Of a DNA stretch of 64,000 nucleotides, positions 26,721 to 35,963 are shown piece by piece. This stretch comes from Pseudoalteromonas sp. S16_S37 (lineage in GTDB: Bacteria > Pseudomonadota > Gammaproteobacteria > Enterobacterales > Alteromonadaceae): contig NZ_JAAUWV010000003.1 in assembly GCF_014694405.1 (NCBI RefSeq), forward strand, positions 124,001 to 188,000. The letters are read 5' to 3'. The translations under genes and the position numbers were made by a program. The stretch's first letter is position 1. Each line of letters opens with the position of its first letter. The notes under the pieces were generated by a model. It was not told the origin of the DNA. It ran no database searches and worked only from the letters and a program-made list of their open reading frames with translations.

Positions 26721-27665
26721 ATGATTTCAATTTATGCACCCGCATCTATTGGTAACTTTTGCGTTGGTTTTGACTCATTGGGTGCTGCGCTTGCGCCAAT
26801 TGACGGCACATTACTGGGTGATGTCGTTCATATTGAGCACGCTGAGCAAGATACATTTAAATGTGTGGGTCCTTATGCGACTAAATTGCCAAGCGACGCG
26901 CAAGAGAATTTATCCTTCCAATGTTTGTTACATTTCAGGGAGCATGTAGCGCCAAGCATGCCTGCAGCACTACTGACTTTGGAAAAGCGCCTGCCAATTG
27001 GTTCAGGGCTTGGTTCGAGTGCTTGCTCTGTTGTAGCCACATTTGTCGCGTTGGACAAATATGCCGATACTAAGCTGTCTCAGTCACAGATGATTGAATT
27101 GATGGCTGACTTTGAAGGCAAAGTCAGTGGCGCTCGCCATTATGACAATATTACGCCGTGCTACTTGGGGGGCTTGCAGTTAACTGCAGATCTAGTACCT
27201 AACAAAGCACTTGCTTTGCCTGTTGACGAACAATGGTACTACGTTGCTGCTTACCCTGGTTTTGCTCTTAATACCGCAAAGGCCAGGGGCGTCTTACCAC
27301 AGAACATGCCTACACATGATGCGGTAGAATTTGCACAGCGTTTATCGAGCTACTGCGTTTTGCTACAAAGCGGCCGTTTTGATGACGCACTTGCCTTGAT
27401 GAAGGATGAATTGGCCGAACCTTACCGCCAATCTTTGATTGCAGGCTTTAGCGACGCGAAGGCGGCTCTACCTGAGTATGGTGCGCAATTAGTGAGTATT
27501 TCAGGTGCAGGGCCAACACTGTTTGCCATTTGTAAAACACTTGATGATGCACAGCAATGTCAGCAATGGCTTGAAAAAAATTATATCAATGAACATGGCT
27601 TTAGCCATATCTGTAAACTCGATAACTTAGGCACTCGTGCTATTTCTCAAGGAGTAAATTTGTAA
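26721..27665 (+). CDS. thrB: Homoserine kinase
   Basis: This 314-residue GHMP kinase phosphorylates homoserine with ATP. Visible motifs are the N-terminal substrate loop ISIYAPASIGNFCVGFDSLG, the phosphate-binding LPIGSGLGSSACS (about 91-103) and the C-terminal ISGAGPTLFAI. Length matches E. coli ThrB (310). A TAGGGTAGGG ribosome site precedes the ATG. Its stop overlaps the thrC start by one base (TAATG), which couples translation. Confidence 0.97.
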   Translation: MISIYAPASIGNFCVGFDSLGAALAPIDGTLLGDVVHIEHAEQDTFKCVGPYATKLPSDAQENLSFQCLLHFREHVAPSMPAALLTLEKRLPIGSGLGSSACSVVATFVALDKYADTKLSQSQMIELMADFEGKVSGARHYDNITPCYLGGLQLTADLVPNKALALPVDEQWYYVAAYPGFALNTAKARGVLPQNMPTHDAVEFAQRLSSYCVLLQSGRFDDALALMKDELAEPYRQSLIAGFSDAKAALPEYGAQLVSISGAGPTLFAICKTLDDAQQCQQWLEKNYINEHGFSHICKLDNLGTRAISQGVNL

Positions 27666-28948
27666 TGCAATTGGTTAACTTAAAAGATGAACATCAAAAA
27701 GTATCGTTTACAGAAGCGGTTAAAACCGGTCTAGGGCGTAATCAAGGGGTATTTTTTCCAACTGATCTAACGCGTTTGGATGATGTACATGCGTTATTAG
27801 ATTTACCGTTTGTTGAGCGCAGTGCAAAAATATTAGCTCACTTAATTGGCGATGAGTTGCCTAAAGATACACTCGCGGAAATGGTTCAGCGTGCCTTTAA
27901 CTTTCCGGTTAAGTTAATAAAAGTAGATGAGAAAAATTACTGTTTAGAGCTATTTCACGGGCCAACATTAGCGTTTAAAGATTTTGGCGGTCGTTTTATG
28001 GCCGAATGTATTGGCCTGTTCAATCAAAGTGAGCGTGTAACCATTTTAACGGCAACCAGTGGCGATACCGGTGCCGCAGTTGCACACGCGTTTTATAATA
28101 AACCGAATGTTGACGTGGTTATCTTATACCCAGAAGGCAAAATCTCACTAGCGCAGCAAAAGCTCTTTACAACACTTGGTGGCAACATTCATTGCTATGC
28201 CGTGGAAGGCAGCTTCGACGATTGTCAAAGCTTAGTTAAACAAGCGTTTTTAGATGATGAAGTAAAACAAAAGCTGGGCTTAAACTCAGCCAATTCAATT
28301 AATATCAGCAGATTGCTCGCTCAGGTTTGCTATTACTTTGAGGCACTAGCTCAACTGCCAAAAGAACAGCGTAGTGACGTACATATTTCGGTTCCGAGTG
28401 GCAATTTCGGTAATGTGTGTGCAGCAATGATTGCGTCAGTGATTGGTTTACCAGTCAGTAAGCTCTCTGCAACGACAAACCAAAATGATACCGTTCCGCG
28501 CTACGTAGAATCGGGTGAGTGGTCTCCAAACGAGACCTTAGAGTCGTTATCTAATGCGATGGATGTGAGTAAACCTAATAATTGGCCTCGTGTTCAAAGT
28601 ATGTTGGATAACGGTCAGTTTAACAAACATGAATTTTATTCACGTAGCGTTGGCGAGCAAAGAACGCAGGAAGTGATGCGCGAAGTGGCTGCAAGTGGAT
28701 ATATAGCCGAGCCGCATACCGCTATCGCTTATGAAGGACTGACTTTGGATAAAGCACCAAACAACATAGGGATATTTTTGGCAACAGCTCATCCAGCAAA
28801 ATTTAAAGAGTCGGTAGAACAAGTGCTCGGGCAGCAAATTGAGATGCCAGACGTGCTGCAAAAAGCGTTAGATAAAGTTTGTTTAGCGCAGCCGATGTCT
28901 GCTGATTACGACAAATTGAAAGCCGCAATTTTTAGTAAATTGCTGTGA
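27665..28948 (+). CDS. thrC: Threonine synthase
   Basis: This PLP enzyme of 427 residues converts O-phosphohomoserine to threonine. K105 in FHGPTLAFKDFGGRFM is the expected Schiff-base lysine, and SGDTGAAVAHAF is the phosphate-binding region. It is the last gene of thrABC; GGAGTAAATTTGTA precedes the ATG, and a hairpin at 28962-28989 ends the operon. Confidence 0.97.
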   Translation: MQLVNLKDEHQKVSFTEAVKTGLGRNQGVFFPTDLTRLDDVHALLDLPFVERSAKILAHLIGDELPKDTLAEMVQRAFNFPVKLIKVDEKNYCLELFHGPTLAFKDFGGRFMAECIGLFNQSERVTILTATSGDTGAAVAHAFYNKPNVDVVILYPEGKISLAQQKLFTTLGGNIHCYAVEGSFDDCQSLVKQAFLDDEVKQKLGLNSANSINISRLLAQVCYYFEALAQLPKEQRSDVHISVPSGNFGNVCAAMIASVIGLPVSKLSATTNQNDTVPRYVESGEWSPNETLESLSNAMDVSKPNNWPRVQSMLDNGQFNKHEFYSRSVGEQRTQEVMREVAASGYIAEPHTAIAYEGLTLDKAPNNIGIFLATAHPAKFKESVEQVLGQQIEMPDVLQKALDKVCLAQPMSADYDKLKAAIFSKLL

Positions 28949-28961
28949 TAAACACTTTGCT

Positions 28962-28989
28962 TAGACCGCTCTTTCTTTAGAGTGGTCTA
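28962..28989 (+). terminator. thr operon terminator
   Basis: TAGACCGCTCT (28962-28972) pairs with AGAGTGGTCTA (28979-28989) with one G-U pair and a 6-base loop, 13 bases after the thrC stop. The T tract is short (CTTT). Confidence 0.75.
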
Positions 28990-28990
28990 C

Positions 28991-29050
28991 TTTAAACATT
29001 AAAATACTTAATTCTATCCATCAAAAACATTTATTAATTTAATGTTTAAA
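28991..29050. repeat. 13-bp perfect inverted repeat in the thrC-glyA gap
   Basis: TTTAAACATTAAA (28991-29003) and TTTAATGTTTAAA (29038-29050) are exact reverse complements separated by 34 bases of AT-rich sequence. They lie about 140-200 bases upstream of glyA and could form a long hairpin or bind a dimeric regulator. AT richness raises the chance of a random match. Confidence 0.45.
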
Positions 29051-29188
29051 TAAAAAAATATCATTCTTTTAATACTGTGAAATAAATTCAATCCCTGTTT
29101 AAATATGCTCATGCCAAGATCATAGGCATAAAACGCGTTTGAGCGTACAATACGGCTTTTATTACCATACGTGCACCTAGGAGACCCC

Positions 29189-30445
29189 ATGTTAGAACGT
29201 AACATGAACATTGCAGATTTTGACCCTGAATTAGCGAAAGCGATTGCGCAAGAAACAACGCGCCAAGAAGAGCATATCGAGCTTATCGCGTCTGAAAACT
29301 ATTGTAGTCCACGTGTTTTAGAAGCACAGGGGTCTCAGTTAACAAATAAATACGCTGAAGGTTATCCTGGTAAGCGTTACTACGGTGGTTGTGAATACGT
29401 AGATGTTGTTGAACAACTTGCTATCGACCGTGCTAATGAGCTATTCGGTTCAAACTACGCAAACGTTCAACCGCATGCTGGTTCACAAGCAAACGCTGCT
29501 GTTTTTCAAGCGCTACTTCAGCCACATGACACTGTATTAGGTATGAGCCTAGCGCACGGTGGCCACCTTACTCACGGTTCACACGTAAACTTCTCTGGTA
29601 AAACGTACAATGCGATTCAGTACGGCTTAAATGAACAAACGGGTGAAATTGATTACGCTCAAGTAGAAGCTTTGGCGTTAGAGCATAAGCCTAAAATGAT
29701 CATCGGTGGTTTCTCAGCTTATTCTGGTATTGTTGACTGGGCTAAGTTCCGTGAAATCGCAGACAAAGTAGGTGCATATTTGCTAGTTGATATGGCGCAC
29801 GTTGCAGGTCTTGTTGCTGCTGGTATCTATCCAAGCCCAGTTCCTCATGCACATGTTGTGACTACAACGACTCACAAAACCTTAGCTGGTCCTCGTGGCG
29901 GTCTAATTATATCGGCGTGTAACGATGAAGACATCTACAAAAAGCTAAACAGTGCGGTATTCCCAGGTGGTCAAGGTGGCCCTCTGTGTCACGTGATCGC
30001 TGCAAAAGCGGTGGCATTCAAAGAAGCATTACAACCAGAGTTCAAAGAATATCAAAAGCAAGTGGTTAAGAATGCACAAGCAATGGTTTCAGTGCTGCAA
30101 GAGCGCGGTTACAAAGTTGTTTCTGGTAAAACAGACAACCACCTATTCTTACTTGATTTAATTGATAAAGATATTACAGGTAAAGATGCAGATGCTGCTC
30201 TTGGCCGCGCAAATATTACGGTAAACAAAAACTCAGTACCAAATGACCCTCGTTCACCATTTGTGACTTCTGGTCTGCGTATTGGTTCTCCAGCTATCAC
30301 TCGTCGTGGTTTTAAAGAAGCAGAATCGAAAGAGCTAGCGGGTTGGATCTGTGATGTATTAGACAACATCAACGATGAGTCTGTACAAGCTCAAGTTAAA
30401 GAAAAAGTGAAAGCAATCTGCGCTAAATTACCAGTTTACGCATAA
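29189..30445 (+). CDS. glyA: Serine hydroxymethyltransferase
   Basis: This protein of 418 residues starts from the ATG at 29189 (MLERNMNI), with TAGGAG just ahead; an upstream in-frame GTG at 29171 precedes that ribosome site and is not used. K230 in [14 protein letters not shown] binds PLP. The substrate-site segment [10 protein letters not shown] is intact. The enzyme interconverts serine and glycine and supplies one-carbon units on tetrahydrofolate, drawing on the same amino acid pool as the adjacent thr operon. E. coli GlyA has 417 residues. It ends at a terminator before nrdR. Confidence 0.97.
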   Translation: MLERNMNIADFDPELAKAIAQETTRQEEHIELIASENYCSPRVLEAQGSQLTNKYAEGYPGKRYYGGCEYVDVVEQLAIDRANELFGSNYANVQPHAGSQANAAVFQALLQPHDTVLGMSLAHGGHLTHGSHVNFSGKTYNAIQYGLNEQTGEIDYAQVEALALEHKPKMIIGGFSAYSGIVDWAKFREIADKVGAYLLVDMAHVAGLVAAGIYPSPVPHAHVVTTTTHKTLAGPRGGLIISACNDEDIYKKLNSAVFPGGQGGPLCHVIAAKAVAFKEALQPEFKEYQKQVVKNAQAMVSVLQERGYKVVSGKTDNHLFLLDLIDKDITGKDADAALGRANITVNKNSVPNDPRSPFVTSGLRIGSPAITRRGFKEAESKELAGWICDVLDNINDESVQAQVKEKVKAICAKLPVYA

Positions 30446-30480
30446 TTGTACGCACAAAATAACATTTTTTGTTATGATAA

Positions 30481-30505
30481 GGGTCGCTGTTTAGCGGCCC
30501 TTTTT
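30481..30505 (+). terminator. Terminator between glyA and nrdR
   Basis: GGGTCGCT (30481-30488) pairs with AGCGGCCC (30493-30500), one G-U pair, loop GTTT, followed by five T residues. Confidence 0.85.
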
Positions 30506-30530
30506 CGTAAGATTTCTAAAGTGAAACTAT

Positions 30531-30980
30531 ATGCACTGTCCTTTTTGTACTGCTAAAGATACCAAAGTAATAGACTCTCGTTTGGTGAGCTCTGGCCACC
30601 AAGTGCGAAGACGCCGAGAGTGTATTGAATGCCACGAGCGCTTTACAACTTTTGAAGGTGCTGAATTGGTAATGCCACGGGTGATCAAACAAGATGGCTC
30701 TCGTGAACCTTTCAATGAAGATAAGCTTATCAATGGCTTAGCTCGAGCTTTAGAAAAGCGCCCGGTGAGTACAGAGCAAATCGATGAAGTTATCCATGAA
30801 ATAAAATCTAAAATTCGTGCCACAGGTGAACGAGAAGTACCGAGTCATTTAATCGGCGAGTGCATCATGGAAGCGTTGAAAAGGCTCGATAAAGTAGCCT
30901 ACGTACGGTTTGCTTCGGTCTATCGCTCGTTTGAAGATATTCGTGAGTTCGGCGAAGAAATAGCAAGACTGGGTGACTAA
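30531..30980 (+). CDS. nrdR: Transcriptional repressor NrdR
   Basis: This protein of 149 residues has an N-terminal zinc ribbon (CPFC at 3-6 and CIECHERF near 31) followed by an ATP-cone domain (about 46-136, [17 protein letters not shown]). NrdR senses ATP/dATP and represses ribonucleotide reductase genes. It heads the nrdR-ribD-ribE-ribBA unit, with only two bases before ribD, the order seen throughout gammaproteobacteria. Confidence 0.97.
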   Translation: MHCPFCTAKDTKVIDSRLVSSGHQVRRRRECIECHERFTTFEGAELVMPRVIKQDGSREPFNEDKLINGLARALEKRPVSTEQIDEVIHEIKSKIRATGEREVPSHLIGECIMEALKRLDKVAYVRFASVYRSFEDIREFGEEIARLGD

Positions 30981-30982
30981 GC

Positions 30983-32095
30983 ATGTTTACAACCGATGAT
31001 AATCGTTATATGGCGCTGGCAATTGAACTTGCTGCAAAAGGTCGCTTTACAACCACGCCAAATCCGAATGTTGGCTGCGTGATTGTTAAAAATGGCCAGA
31101 TCATAGGGCAAGGTTATCATCAACGTGCAGGCGAAGGGCATGCTGAAGTCAATGCCTTAAAACAAGCAGGCTCGAACGCACAAGGCGCAACTGCTTATGT
31201 GACTTTAGAGCCGTGCAGTCACTATGGACGAACACCTCCTTGCGCCGAAGGCTTGATTAAGGCCGAGATCTCGCGAGTAGTTGCCGCGATGGTTGACCCA
31301 AACCCCCAAGTGGCAGGCAGGGGCTTAGCAATGTTAGAAGATGCGGGTATTGAAACCGTATCTGGTTTGTTGCAAGAGCAAGCAAGGGCCTTGAATAAAG
31401 GCTTTCTAAAAAGAATGGAACAAGGTTTGCCGTATGTAACGTGCAAGCTAGCGGCCAGCCTAGACGGTAAAACAGCGCTGAAAAATGGTCAAAGTAAATG
31501 GATCACAGGCGCTGACGCACGCAAAGATGTGCAGCTGTTTAGAGCGCAAAGCTGCGCAATATTAAGTGGTGCCGACACGGTTATTGTAGACAATGCCAAG
31601 CTTAATGTACGACTAGAAGAATCTGATATTGAATTGCCACAAGGGCAGAGCTTAAGGCAGCCTCTGAGGGTGATCATTGACTCACAAAATAGGCTAACGC
31701 CAGATTTAGCGCTATTTCAAATCGCCGCCCCCATTTTAATTTTACGTACACATCTTGATAATCATCAGCAGTGGCCACATTTCGTAGAGCAAATTGAATT
31801 ACCAGCACAGCAGCAAAAAATTTCGTGTCGCGCCGCTTTAGAACACTTAGCGCAGCGAGGTATCAACCATGTTTGGCTTGAATCTGGGGCGACCTTAGCG
31901 GGTGTGTTTGCACAGCAGCAGTTAATTGATGAATATGTGGTATATTTAGCGCCGAAGTTGATAGGGTGCCACGGCAAAAGTTTAGTCAATTTGCCAGAAG
32001 TCACAGTGATGGATGAGATCACACAATTAGAGTTTCTCGATGTGCGTCGAATAGGCGAAGATCTTCGTATTACGGCCAGAACCCCGCTAATTTAA
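30983..32095 (+). CDS. ribD: Bifunctional diaminohydroxyphosphoribosylaminopyrimidine deaminase / 5-amino-6-(5-phosphoribosylamino)uracil reductase
   Basis: This protein of 370 residues has an N-terminal zinc deaminase domain (GHAEVNAL with His and Glu; LEPCSHYGRTPPC with two zinc cysteines) and a C-terminal NADPH reductase domain (from about 150, KLAASLDGKTALKNGQSKWI). It carries out the second and third steps of riboflavin synthesis. It is tightly packed between nrdR and ribE. Length fits E. coli RibD (367). Confidence 0.97.
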   Translation: MFTTDDNRYMALAIELAAKGRFTTTPNPNVGCVIVKNGQIIGQGYHQRAGEGHAEVNALKQAGSNAQGATAYVTLEPCSHYGRTPPCAEGLIKAEISRVVAAMVDPNPQVAGRGLAMLEDAGIETVSGLLQEQARALNKGFLKRMEQGLPYVTCKLAASLDGKTALKNGQSKWITGADARKDVQLFRAQSCAILSGADTVIVDNAKLNVRLEESDIELPQGQSLRQPLRVIIDSQNRLTPDLALFQIAAPILILRTHLDNHQQWPHFVEQIELPAQQQKISCRAALEHLAQRGINHVWLESGATLAGVFAQQQLIDEYVVYLAPKLIGCHGKSLVNLPEVTVMDEITQLEFLDVRRIGEDLRITARTPLI

Positions 32096-32103
32096 GAGGC
32101 AAT

Positions 32104-32760
32104 ATGTTTACAGGTATTATTGAAGCGACAGGAACACTCAGCGAGCTAACCCCATCACAAGGGGATTTAATCATACGTGTCAGTAGCAACAACTTAGATA
32201 TGAGTGATGTCAATCTCGGTGATAGCATAGCGACAAATGGGGTCTGTTTAACGGTAGTAGAGAAGTTTAAAGATGGTTTCAGAGCTGATTTATCAAATGA
32301 GACCATAAAATTAACCCAGTTCTCTCATTACAAACAAGGACAAAAAGTTAACTTAGAGAAAGCACTGCAGCCAATTTCTCGCTTAGGTGGCCACCTTGTC
32401 TCGGGTCACGTTGATGGTATAGCGACTGTGGTTGCCATCGAAGCAAATGCACGCGCTACCGAATACTGGTTGGAAGCACCAGCACAGCTGATGAAATATA
32501 TTCCCCATAAGGGATCGGTTGCTGTTGATGGTATTAGTTTGACGGTGAATGAAGTCAAGCAACAGCAATTTAAATTAACGATTGTGCCCCATACCGCACA
32601 AGAGACCACCATTGCCGATTTTAAAGTTGGCAGCAAGGTGAATTTAGAAGTCGATCAAATTGCCCGTTATTTAGAGCGCTTAGTGCTAGGAGCGCAGCCT
32701 CAGGCTAGCGAGTCAACTCTCACAGCCAGTTTGTTAGCCAAAGCGGGCTTTATAAAATAA
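32104..32760 (+). CDS. ribE: Riboflavin synthase alpha subunit
   Basis: This protein of 218 residues has two internal lumazine-binding repeats, each starting with a MFTGIIEATG-like or GGHLVSGHVDG-like segment. It dismutates two lumazine molecules to riboflavin and the pyrimidinedione, usually as a trimer. The gene is named ribC in E. coli and ribE in most genomes. It sits 8 bases after ribD, preceded by AGAGGC. Confidence 0.96.
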   Translation: MFTGIIEATGTLSELTPSQGDLIIRVSSNNLDMSDVNLGDSIATNGVCLTVVEKFKDGFRADLSNETIKLTQFSHYKQGQKVNLEKALQPISRLGGHLVSGHVDGIATVVAIEANARATEYWLEAPAQLMKYIPHKGSVAVDGISLTVNEVKQQQFKLTIVPHTAQETTIADFKVGSKVNLEVDQIARYLERLVLGAQPQASESTLTASLLAKAGFIK

Positions 32761-32791
32761 CCCCAATAAACCTTAATTAGATAGGTAGATT

Positions 32792-33904
32792 ATGAATTTG
32801 AACAGCGCACAAGAAATCATTGATGACATAAAAGCCGGTAAAATGGTCATCTTGATGGATGATGAAGACCGTGAAAATGAAGGTGATTTAATCATCGCCG
32901 CCGAACACATTTCGGCTGAAGCGATTAACTTTATGGCCACCTATGGTCGAGGCTTAATTTGTTTAACGATGACTCAAGAGCGCTGCCAACAATTAGACTT
33001 ACCTCTGATGGTTCGTAACAATGGAGCTCAGTTCTCTACTAATTTCACGCTATCAATTGAAGCAGCTAAAGGGGTTACCACAGGTATTTCTGCGGCAGAT
33101 AGAGCACGCACAGTGCAGGCGGCCGTAGCAAAAGGTGCCGTTCCGAGTGATATCGTTCAACCTGGGCATATTTTTCCAATCATGGCACAACCGGGTGGCG
33201 TATTGACTCGCGCGGGCCATACTGAGGCTGGGTGCGATCTTGCACGCTTAGCTGGGCTTGAACCTTCGTCAGTGATTGTGGAAATTTTGAATCCTGATGG
33301 CACCATGGCGCGTCGTCCTGAACTAGAAGTGTTTGCAAAAGAACATGGTATTAAAATCGGCACTATCGCCGATTTAATCGAATATCGTAATCTAAACGAA
33401 ACCACCATTGAAAAAGTAGCGCAGTGTAAACTGCCAACTGAATACGGCGAGTTTGATTTAGTAACTTATAAAGACACCATTGATAATCAGCTTCATTACG
33501 CATTACTCAAAGGCGAAGTAAAGCCTGATGAAACTACTTTGGTACGTGTACACCTGCAAAGTACCTTCAACGATATCTTGTTATCTGACCGCGGCGCAGA
33601 CAGAAGTTGGAGTTTGCACAGTGCGATGCAATATATCAGTGAAAACAATGGTGTGTTAGTTGTGTTGGGTAAACAAGAGCAAAGCCAAGAAATTGAAGCA
33701 ATGGTCAAAGCGTTTGCTGCTCAAGACCAAGGTGAGCAAGTGAATGTGCGCAAGTTTCAAGGTACTTCACGAACGGTAGGTGTTGGTTCACAAATTTTAG
33801 CTGATTTAGGTATCCAAAAAATGCGCCTGATGAGTATGCCGAAAAAGTACCACGCGCTATCTGGATTCCATCTGGAAGTGGTTGATTACGTTGAGCCAAG
33901 ATAG
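32792..33904 (+). CDS. ribBA: RibBA-like protein: 3,4-dihydroxy-2-butanone-4-phosphate synthase with a degenerate GTP cyclohydrolase II domain
   Basis: This protein of 370 residues has an intact N-terminal DHBP synthase (about 1-200): [12 protein letters not shown] is the acidic metal loop, then [17 protein letters not shown]. The C-terminal domain (about 210-370) has the cyclohydrolase II fold, but where RibA normally carries three zinc cysteines after VRVHSE it reads [20 protein letters not shown], with no cysteine. The zinc site is therefore absent and this half should not open GTP. Such proteins have been called RibBX in Shewanella and relatives. A separate RibA is expected elsewhere. It ends at a terminator, so ribH has its own promoter. 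Confidence 0.9.
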   Translation: MNLNSAQEIIDDIKAGKMVILMDDEDRENEGDLIIAAEHISAEAINFMATYGRGLICLTMTQERCQQLDLPLMVRNNGAQFSTNFTLSIEAAKGVTTGISAADRARTVQAAVAKGAVPSDIVQPGHIFPIMAQPGGVLTRAGHTEAGCDLARLAGLEPSSVIVEILNPDGTMARRPELEVFAKEHGIKIGTIADLIEYRNLNETTIEKVAQCKLPTEYGEFDLVTYKDTIDNQLHYALLKGEVKPDETTLVRVHLQSTFNDILLSDRGADRSWSLHSAMQYISENNGVLVVLGKQEQSQEIEAMVKAFAAQDQGEQVNVRKFQGTSRTVGVGSQILADLGIQKMRLMSMPKKYHALSGFHLEVVDYVEPR

Positions 33905-33924
33905 TAATCAATAACCATGAAAAC

Positions 33925-33948
33925 ACGGGCCTAATAGAGGCCCGTTTT
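33925..33948 (+). terminator. Terminator after ribBA
   Basis: ACGGGCCT (33925-33932) pairs with AGGCCCGT (33938-33945) around AATAG, with flanking A and T tracts. It divides the rib genes into two transcription units. Confidence 0.9.
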
Positions 33949-33975
33949 AAGTTGTTTGGGGATAGGTAAAATTGT

Positions 33976-34022
33976 GCTATTATGCGCCCCAATTTGGCAA
34001 TTGCTTGACCGAATAATTCGGT
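33976..34022 (+). promoter_or_regulatory. Probable extended -10 promoter and palindrome before ribH
   Basis: TGCTATTAT (33975-33983) fits an extended -10 element with no strong -35. The 15-base palindrome ACCGAATAATTCGGT (34008-34022) lies just downstream, in the expected 5' leader, followed by ATGCTTCAGCAT. No FMN riboswitch sequence was recognised here. Confidence 0.45.
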
Positions 34023-34063
34023 ACATGCTTCAGCATTGGTATTTATAAGATTAGGATCATCTA

Positions 34064-34528
34064 ATGAACATTATTGAAGGTAACAAATATGCACCGGGCA
34101 AAAAATTTGCCATTGTTATTTCTCGTTTTAACGACTTTATTGGTAAGAGTTTACTAGAAGGAGCTGTTGATGAGTTAAAACGTACTGGTGGCGTAAGCGA
34201 TGAAGACATCACTGTGGTATATGTACCAGGTGCCGTTGAGTTACCTTTAGCAGCAAAGCGTATTGCAATGAAAAAGCAGTTTGATGCCATCATTGCATTA
34301 GGTGTGATCATTCGAGGTGGTACACCACATTTTGATTTAGTTGCTAATGAATCAAACAAAGGGTTGGCGAGTGTGTCTTTGGAGTATGATATTCCTGTTG
34401 CATTTGGCGTACTTACCACTGAAAGCATTGAGCAAGCCATAGAACGCGCGGGTACCAAAATGGGTAATAAGGGTGGCGAAGCTGCACTTGGCGCCTTGGA
34501 AATGGTAAACGTGCTAGAGAAAATTTAA
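34064..34528 (+). CDS. ribH: 6,7-dimethyl-8-ribityllumazine synthase
   Basis: This protein of 154 residues contains the lumazine synthase signatures [34 protein letters not shown], and [16 protein letters not shown], the last with the catalytic His. It joins the DHBP and pyrimidinedione branches of riboflavin synthesis and usually assembles into a hollow 60-mer or smaller ring. It starts the ribH-nusB unit; nusB follows 11 bases later, as in most gammaproteobacteria. Confidence 0.97.
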   Translation: MNIIEGNKYAPGKKFAIVISRFNDFIGKSLLEGAVDELKRTGGVSDEDITVVYVPGAVELPLAAKRIAMKKQFDAIIALGVIIRGGTPHFDLVANESNKGLASVSLEYDIPVAFGVLTTESIEQAIERAGTKMGNKGGEAALGALEMVNVLEKI

Positions 34529-34539
34529 GAGGATCCTCT

Positions 34540-34950
34540 GTGAAACCAGCAGCTAGACGTAAAGCACGTATATTGGCCTTGCAAGCCGTTTACTCATGGC
34601 AATTAAGTGGTAACCCAATCGCCGACATCGAACAACAAATGTTGATCGAAAATGATGTGTCTAAAGTAGACGTTGAGTATTTTAAAGATTTGGCACGTGG
34701 TGTCGCGGTTAATCAAAAACAACTTGATGAGATTGTTAAGCCACATCTATCAAGACCGTTCGATGATTTAGACGAAGTTGAACGTGCGGTATTAAGATTA
34801 AGCGCATACGAGCTTAAGTTCAGAGAAGATGTACCTTACAAAGTAGCAATTAACGAAGGTATTGAGCTTGCCAAAATCTTTGGAGCCGAAGATAGCCATA
34901 AGTTTGTTAATGGTGTCTTAGATAAGGCTGTAAAAGAGTTGCGAAAATAA
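34540..34950 (+). CDS. nusB: Transcription antitermination factor NusB
   Basis: This all-helical protein of 136 residues starts with GTG at 34540, preceded by AAGAGGA. It has the RNA-binding arginine-rich N terminus [19 protein letters not shown] and the conserved [13 protein letters not shown] and [11 protein letters not shown] segments. It binds boxA RNA with S10 and supports rRNA transcription. It is followed by a terminator hairpin that lies before thiL. Confidence 0.96.
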   Translation: MKPAARRKARILALQAVYSWQLSGNPIADIEQQMLIENDVSKVDVEYFKDLARGVAVNQKQLDEIVKPHLSRPFDDLDEVERAVLRLSAYELKFREDVPYKVAINEGIELAKIFGAEDSHKFVNGVLDKAVKELRK

Positions 34951-34965
34951 GGCAAATATAAGGAG

Positions 34966-34988
34966 AGCCGGCGTTGGCCGGCTTTTTT
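34966..34988 (+). terminator. Terminator-like hairpin directly before thiL
   Basis: AGCCGGC (34966-34972) pairs with GCCGGCT (34977-34983) around GTTG, followed by a run of six T residues. AGGAG lies just 5' of the stem at 34961-34965 and the thiL ATG 10 bases 3' of it, so the hairpin stands between a possible ribosome site and its start codon. Confidence 0.8.
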
Positions 34989-34992
34989 GTGT

Positions 34993-35955
34993 ATGAAGGA
35001 ATTTGAACTTATAAATCGTTACTTTACTGGTCGTGGTATTTCGCGCCGAGATGTCGCGTTAGGGATAGGCGATGATTGTGCGCTTGTGAATGTGCCTGAA
35101 AACTGTCAGTTAGCTATTACGACAGATACGTTAGTTGAAGGTGTTCATTTTTTTGCTGACATACCACCACGTGCTCTCGGGCATCGAGTTATCGCAGTTA
35201 ATTTGAGCGATTTAGCTGCGATGGGAGCGGAACCTGCTTGGTTATCGATTGGATTAACTTTGCCAAGTATTAACGAGAAGTGGCTTGAAGAGTTTACCGA
35301 TGGGATGCACGAAATAGCAGAATACTATAATGTGCAAATTATCGGCGGCGACACCACGCAAGGTCCGTTAACTATAACTGTGTGCGCTAAAGGCATTGTA
35401 CCCAATGGCAAGGCGTTAACTCGCTCTGGTGCTAACAATGGCGACTGGATTTATGTTACAGGCCCGCTGGGCGACTCAGGCTTAGCCATTGAAGCGCGTA
35501 AACAAGGCTGGCCTATCGCCGCAGAGCATCTTAAAAATGCCAATGAGCGCTTTCTTTACCCATCTCCAAGAGTAGCTGCAGGTCAAGTATTAAGAGGTGT
35601 TGCAACTTCTGCCATAGATATCTCAGACGGCTTACTCGCCGATTTATCTCATATTCTAAGGCAATCAGGTGTTGGGGCTGTTATTCACGCCGATAAAGTG
35701 CCAACTTCTGCCGCACTTAATAGCTTAGAGAACGACGATATGCGTTTGCAGTTAGCATTGGCTTACGGCGATGATTACGAGCTGTTATTTACAGTCAGCG
35801 ATGACAATAAATGCATGCTTGAAACAAAGCTTAATCAGTATGGGGTAGAGCCTGTGTGTGTTGGGCAAATTGTTAATAATGATGGCAGATTAGAGCTGCT
35901 AAATAACAATCAGCCATGGCCACTTCCTGAAGTGGGTTTTGAACATTTTAGCTAG
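34993..35955 (+). CDS. thiL: Thiamine-monophosphate kinase
   Basis: This protein of 320 residues starts from the ATG at 34993 (MKEFELINRYF). GIGDDCALV and the ITTDTLVEGVHFF segment are the metal and nucleotide sites; NLSDLAAMGAEPAW and IIGGDTTQGPLTI complete the PurM/ThiL fold. It adds the second phosphate to thiamine phosphate. It is followed by pgpA, 8 bases away. No Shine-Dalgarno lies in the usual window, only T-rich sequence from a hairpin. Confidence 0.95.
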   Translation: MKEFELINRYFTGRGISRRDVALGIGDDCALVNVPENCQLAITTDTLVEGVHFFADIPPRALGHRVIAVNLSDLAAMGAEPAWLSIGLTLPSINEKWLEEFTDGMHEIAEYYNVQIIGGDTTQGPLTITVCAKGIVPNGKALTRSGANNGDWIYVTGPLGDSGLAIEARKQGWPIAAEHLKNANERFLYPSPRVAAGQVLRGVATSAIDISDGLLADLSHILRQSGVGAVIHADKVPTSAALNSLENDDMRLQLALAYGDDYELLFTVSDDNKCMLETKLNQYGVEPVCVGQIVNNDGRLELLNNNQPWPLPEVGFEHFS

Positions 35956-35963
35956 GAGTTGGT

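Noticed and set aside
29134..29151. PurR-like operator before glyA (ACGCGTTTGAGCGT)
   Set aside because: It keeps only part of the PurR palindrome and its spacing is wrong, so it is not called.
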